From assembly GCA_026129405.1 (NCBI GenBank), contig JAHCID010000002.1, positions 558,001 through 622,000 on the forward strand: 64,000 nucleotides of DNA, in the 5' to 3' direction. The translations under genes and the position numbers were made by a program. Numbering within the stretch: position 1 is the first letter of the stretch; the number at the start of each line of letters is the position of its first letter. This stretch comes from a bacterium. Lineage in GTDB: Bacteria > Desulfobacterota > Binatia > DP-6. Shown piece after piece: positions 60,442 through 64,000 of this stretch. The notes beneath the pieces were generated by a model. It searched no databases. It saw only the letters and a list, made by a program, of their open reading frames with translations, and was not told the DNA's origin.

Positions 60442-62316
60442 ATGACCCGCGCCGCCGCCGGCCCCGCACCTGCCGTCGCAGACGCCTTGCGCCTCCTCGA
60501 CGTCGATACACTGCTGCTCGCCGTCCCCGACCGCTGCTTCCCCAGCCGGCCCGACGAGGACACCGGGGTCGGCACGAGCGGCTCGCACGGTGCGGCCGAC
60601 TTCCTCGCCCGGGTCCGCCGTCTCGGCTTCACCGGCATCCAGCTCGGCCCGCAGGGCGAGACCTCGGACGTGAACGCGTCGCCCTACGACGGCACGCTCT
60701 TCTCGCGCAGCCGCATGGGCGTCGCGCCGGGGTGGCTGGTCGCCGTGGGGTTGCTGGAGCCGCAGGTCGTGGACGCCCTCGTCGCACAGCGGCCGCGGGC
60801 GGCGCCGGATCGCCTCGCCTATGCCTACGCCCGGCGTGCGCACGGCGCCGCCCTCGACCTCGCCTGGGCCGCGCTCGGCGCGCGGGCCGCCGCCGGCGAC
60901 GCGCGCGCACGGGCGGTGCACGCCGAGGTCGACGCCTTCGCCCGCACGCATGCGAGCTGGCTCGAGCGCGACGCGCTCTACGAAGCCCTCCAGGCGGCGC
61001 ACGCCGGTGCCTCGTGGCGCGCCTGGCCCGACGCCGAGCGCGACCTCTGGCTCGACCTGCCGGAGGCGGCCGCGCACCGGGCCGTCCTGCGCCGCACCCA
61101 CGCGGCGACCGTCGCCCGCTGGGCCTTCGGCCAATGGGCCGCGGCGGCGCAGCACGCGGCCCTGCGCGTCCGGCTCGCCGAGCTCGGGATGCGGGTGTGG
61201 GGCGACATGCAGGTCGGTCCGTCGGAGCACGACGCCTGGGCCTATCGCGCCCTGTTCCTCTCCGGCTACGCGCTCGGTGCGCCGCCGAGCCGCACGACCC
61301 CCGAGGGACAGCCGTGGGGCTATCCCGTCCTCGATCCGGGACGGCCCGAGGCCGTCGCCGCCTTCGTCGCGGCGCGTGCCGAGCGTATGTTCGCCGACTA
61401 CGACGGCGTCCGCATCGACCATCCGCAGGGTCTCGTCTGCCCGTGGGTCTATCGCCCCGACGCCGGCGACGTGCACGCCGCCGTGCGCGCCGGCGCGCGG
61501 CTGCGCGACGCGCCCGATCTGCCCGACCATCCGTCGCTCGCGCGCTTCGCGATCGCTCGGCGCGAGCAGCTGACGCGGGATCCGGCGGTGCCGCGCTGGG
61601 CCGACGACTGGGTCACGGAGCTCGAGCCCGCGCAGGTCGAGCGCTACGCCTGGCTCGCCCTCGAGCTCACCGCAGCGGCGCACCGCCACGGCCGCGGTGC
61701 CGACGCGCTCGCCTGCGAGGTGCTGAGCACCTGTCCCTATCCGCTGCGGCGGGTGCTCGAGCGGCTCGGGCTCGGGCGCTTCCGTGTGACCCAGAAGGCG
61801 CGCCTCGACGATCCCACCGACGTGTATCGCGCCGAGCACGCCGCGCCCGCCGATTGGGTGATGGTCGGCACGCACGACACCCCGCCCATCTGGCGGCGCG
61901 CCCCGCAGTGGACCGACGTTCGCGAACGCGCCGCCTATCTCGCCTGGCGGCTGGCGCCCGATCCGGGCGCGCAGGCGGCGCTCGCGGCGGACCTCGCCGC
62001 GCATCCGACCCGGCTCGTGAGCGCGCACTTCGCCGACCTCTTCGCGAGCCGCGCGCAGCACGTGCTCGTCTTCTTCGCCGACGCGTTCGGGCTCGCCGAG
62101 GTCTACAACACGCCGGGGACCACGGCGGCGGAGAACTGGTCGCTGCGCCTGCCGTCGGACTGGGCGGCGCGCCTGCGCCGGCGGCTCGGCGACGACGCGG
62201 CCCTGAACCTTCCCGCCAGCCTCGCGCTGGCGGTGCGCGCGCGGCACCCGGCCGCGACCGCGCTCGCGGCCGCGCTCGACGTCGAGGCGGCGGCGTGGCG
62301 CGCGGGTGCATTCTGA
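60442..62316 (+). CDS. malQ: 4-alpha-glucanotransferase (amylomaltase, GH77)
   Basis: A 624-residue GH77 enzyme that moves alpha-1,4-glucan chains between acceptors. The barrel shows VRRLGFTGIQLGPQGETSDV, SPYDGTLFSRSRMG, LGMRVWGDMQVGPSEHDAWA, DYDGVRIDHPQGLVCPWVYR (nucleophile-Asp region), ADALACEVLSTCPYPLRRVL (acid/base) and WVMVGTHDTPPIW. ATG at 60442 gives the natural N-terminus; a start at 60379 would add 21 unsupported residues. The helical insert around residues 120-220 is longer than in classical MalQ. It is followed 41 bases later by glgE, forming an alpha-glucan metabolism unit. Confidence 0.88.
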   Translation: MTRAAAGPAPAVADALRLLDVDTLLLAVPDRCFPSRPDEDTGVGTSGSHGAADFLARVRRLGFTGIQLGPQGETSDVNASPYDGTLFSRSRMGVAPGWLVAVGLLEPQVVDALVAQRPRAAPDRLAYAYARRAHGAALDLAWAALGARAAAGDARARAVHAEVDAFARTHASWLERDALYEALQAAHAGASWRAWPDAERDLWLDLPEAAAHRAVLRRTHAATVARWAFGQWAAAAQHAALRVRLAELGMRVWGDMQVGPSEHDAWAYRALFLSGYALGAPPSRTTPEGQPWGYPVLDPGRPEAVAAFVAARAERMFADYDGVRIDHPQGLVCPWVYRPDAGDVHAAVRAGARLRDAPDLPDHPSLARFAIARREQLTRDPAVPRWADDWVTELEPAQVERYAWLALELTAAAHRHGRGADALACEVLSTCPYPLRRVLERLGLGRFRVTQKARLDDPTDVYRAEHAAPADWVMVGTHDTPPIWRRAPQWTDVRERAAYLAWRLAPDPGAQAALAADLAAHPTRLVSAHFADLFASRAQHVLVFFADAFGLAEVYNTPGTTAAENWSLRLPSDWAARLRRRLGDDAALNLPASLALAVRARHPAATALAAALDVEAAAWRAGAF

Positions 62317-62357
62317 GGATTCCGTCGGGTGTGAATGCTGCTAGGGTGCCGGTGCCG

Positions 62358-64000
<1,643 letters not shown>

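Overview
The window is a very GC-rich (roughly 70% by eye) Gram-negative-type chromosome segment. It carries many secreted proteins and lipoproteins, an hflK-hflC pair, a full recC-recB-recD operon, and lineage-flavoured families (DUF6178, DUF2333, secreted proteins mixing beta-helix or beta-propeller folds with Cys- or Arg/Lys-rich tails). Together with acyl-CoA dehydrogenase, SDR, Baeyer-Villiger-like and D-aminoacylase-like enzymes this suggests an uncultivated deltaproteobacterial-like lineage such as Binatota. That placement is inference; no rRNA is present.

Region 1 (1-7229) is an integron. A tyrosine recombinase with the integron-integrase hallmarks (frameshifted, 7229-6026, minus strand) is followed in the SAME orientation by at least eight gene cassettes bounded by attC-like sites. 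Their R'' boxes hold or flank the stop codons. Usually intI is divergent from its cassettes; here it points into them (inverted-integrase layout). Cassette cargo is toxin-antitoxin-like and nuclease-like: a RelE/ParE pair, two DUF4160-DUF2442 pairs, a BrnT pair, an EVE-like plus PD-(D/E)XK-like fusion, a two-gene hypothetical pair, a lipoprotein, and an HNH nuclease gene split by an IS3-family (IS407-like) element whose 4-bp target duplication is visible.

Region 2 (7230-19620): a Cys-rich secreted protein with a phospholipase-A2 motif, a 42-bp degenerate tandem repeat, SufT, an acyl-CoA dehydrogenase, a FabG-like SDR, hflK-hflC-J-domain protein, and an encapsulin/encapsulated-ferritin operon divergent from oxyR. 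A heme-oxygenase-like gene, a DCC thiol-oxidoreductase and a DUF2333 protein follow. The iron-storage compartment, OxyR and the heme-oxygenase-like protein suggest linked iron and peroxide handling.

Region 3 (19880-24806) is partly decayed: a methyltransferase fragment, an XRE regulator, a beta-helix secreted protein, and two ruined PIN/VapC genes around a Phd-like antitoxin.

Region 4 (24937-64000) is ordinary dense coding: a 3D-domain protein, a ZapG/YhcB-like protein, two histidine kinases, an N-acyl-D-amino-acid deacylase-like enzyme, an orphan DNA methyltransferase, recCBD, AlgH, a coiled-coil/RelE-like fusion, a TPR protein, a GH5 glycosidase, a flavin monooxygenase, MAPEG, AraC and WYL regulators, an HdeA-like protein, a radical-SAM/SelW-like cluster, a histidine phosphatase, a sulfatase-like hydrolase, and malQ-glgE (alpha-glucan metabolism).

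Several intact-looking genes (intI, the coiled-coil gene at 9 kb, recD, a histidine phosphatase, glgE) each carry one single-base frameshift. Three of these are consistent with losing one G or C from a short run, so sequencing error is a serious alternative to pseudogenisation. No rRNA, tRNA or CRISPR array was found. The unannotated stretches 20730-21020 and 23202-23487 show no gene I can support.
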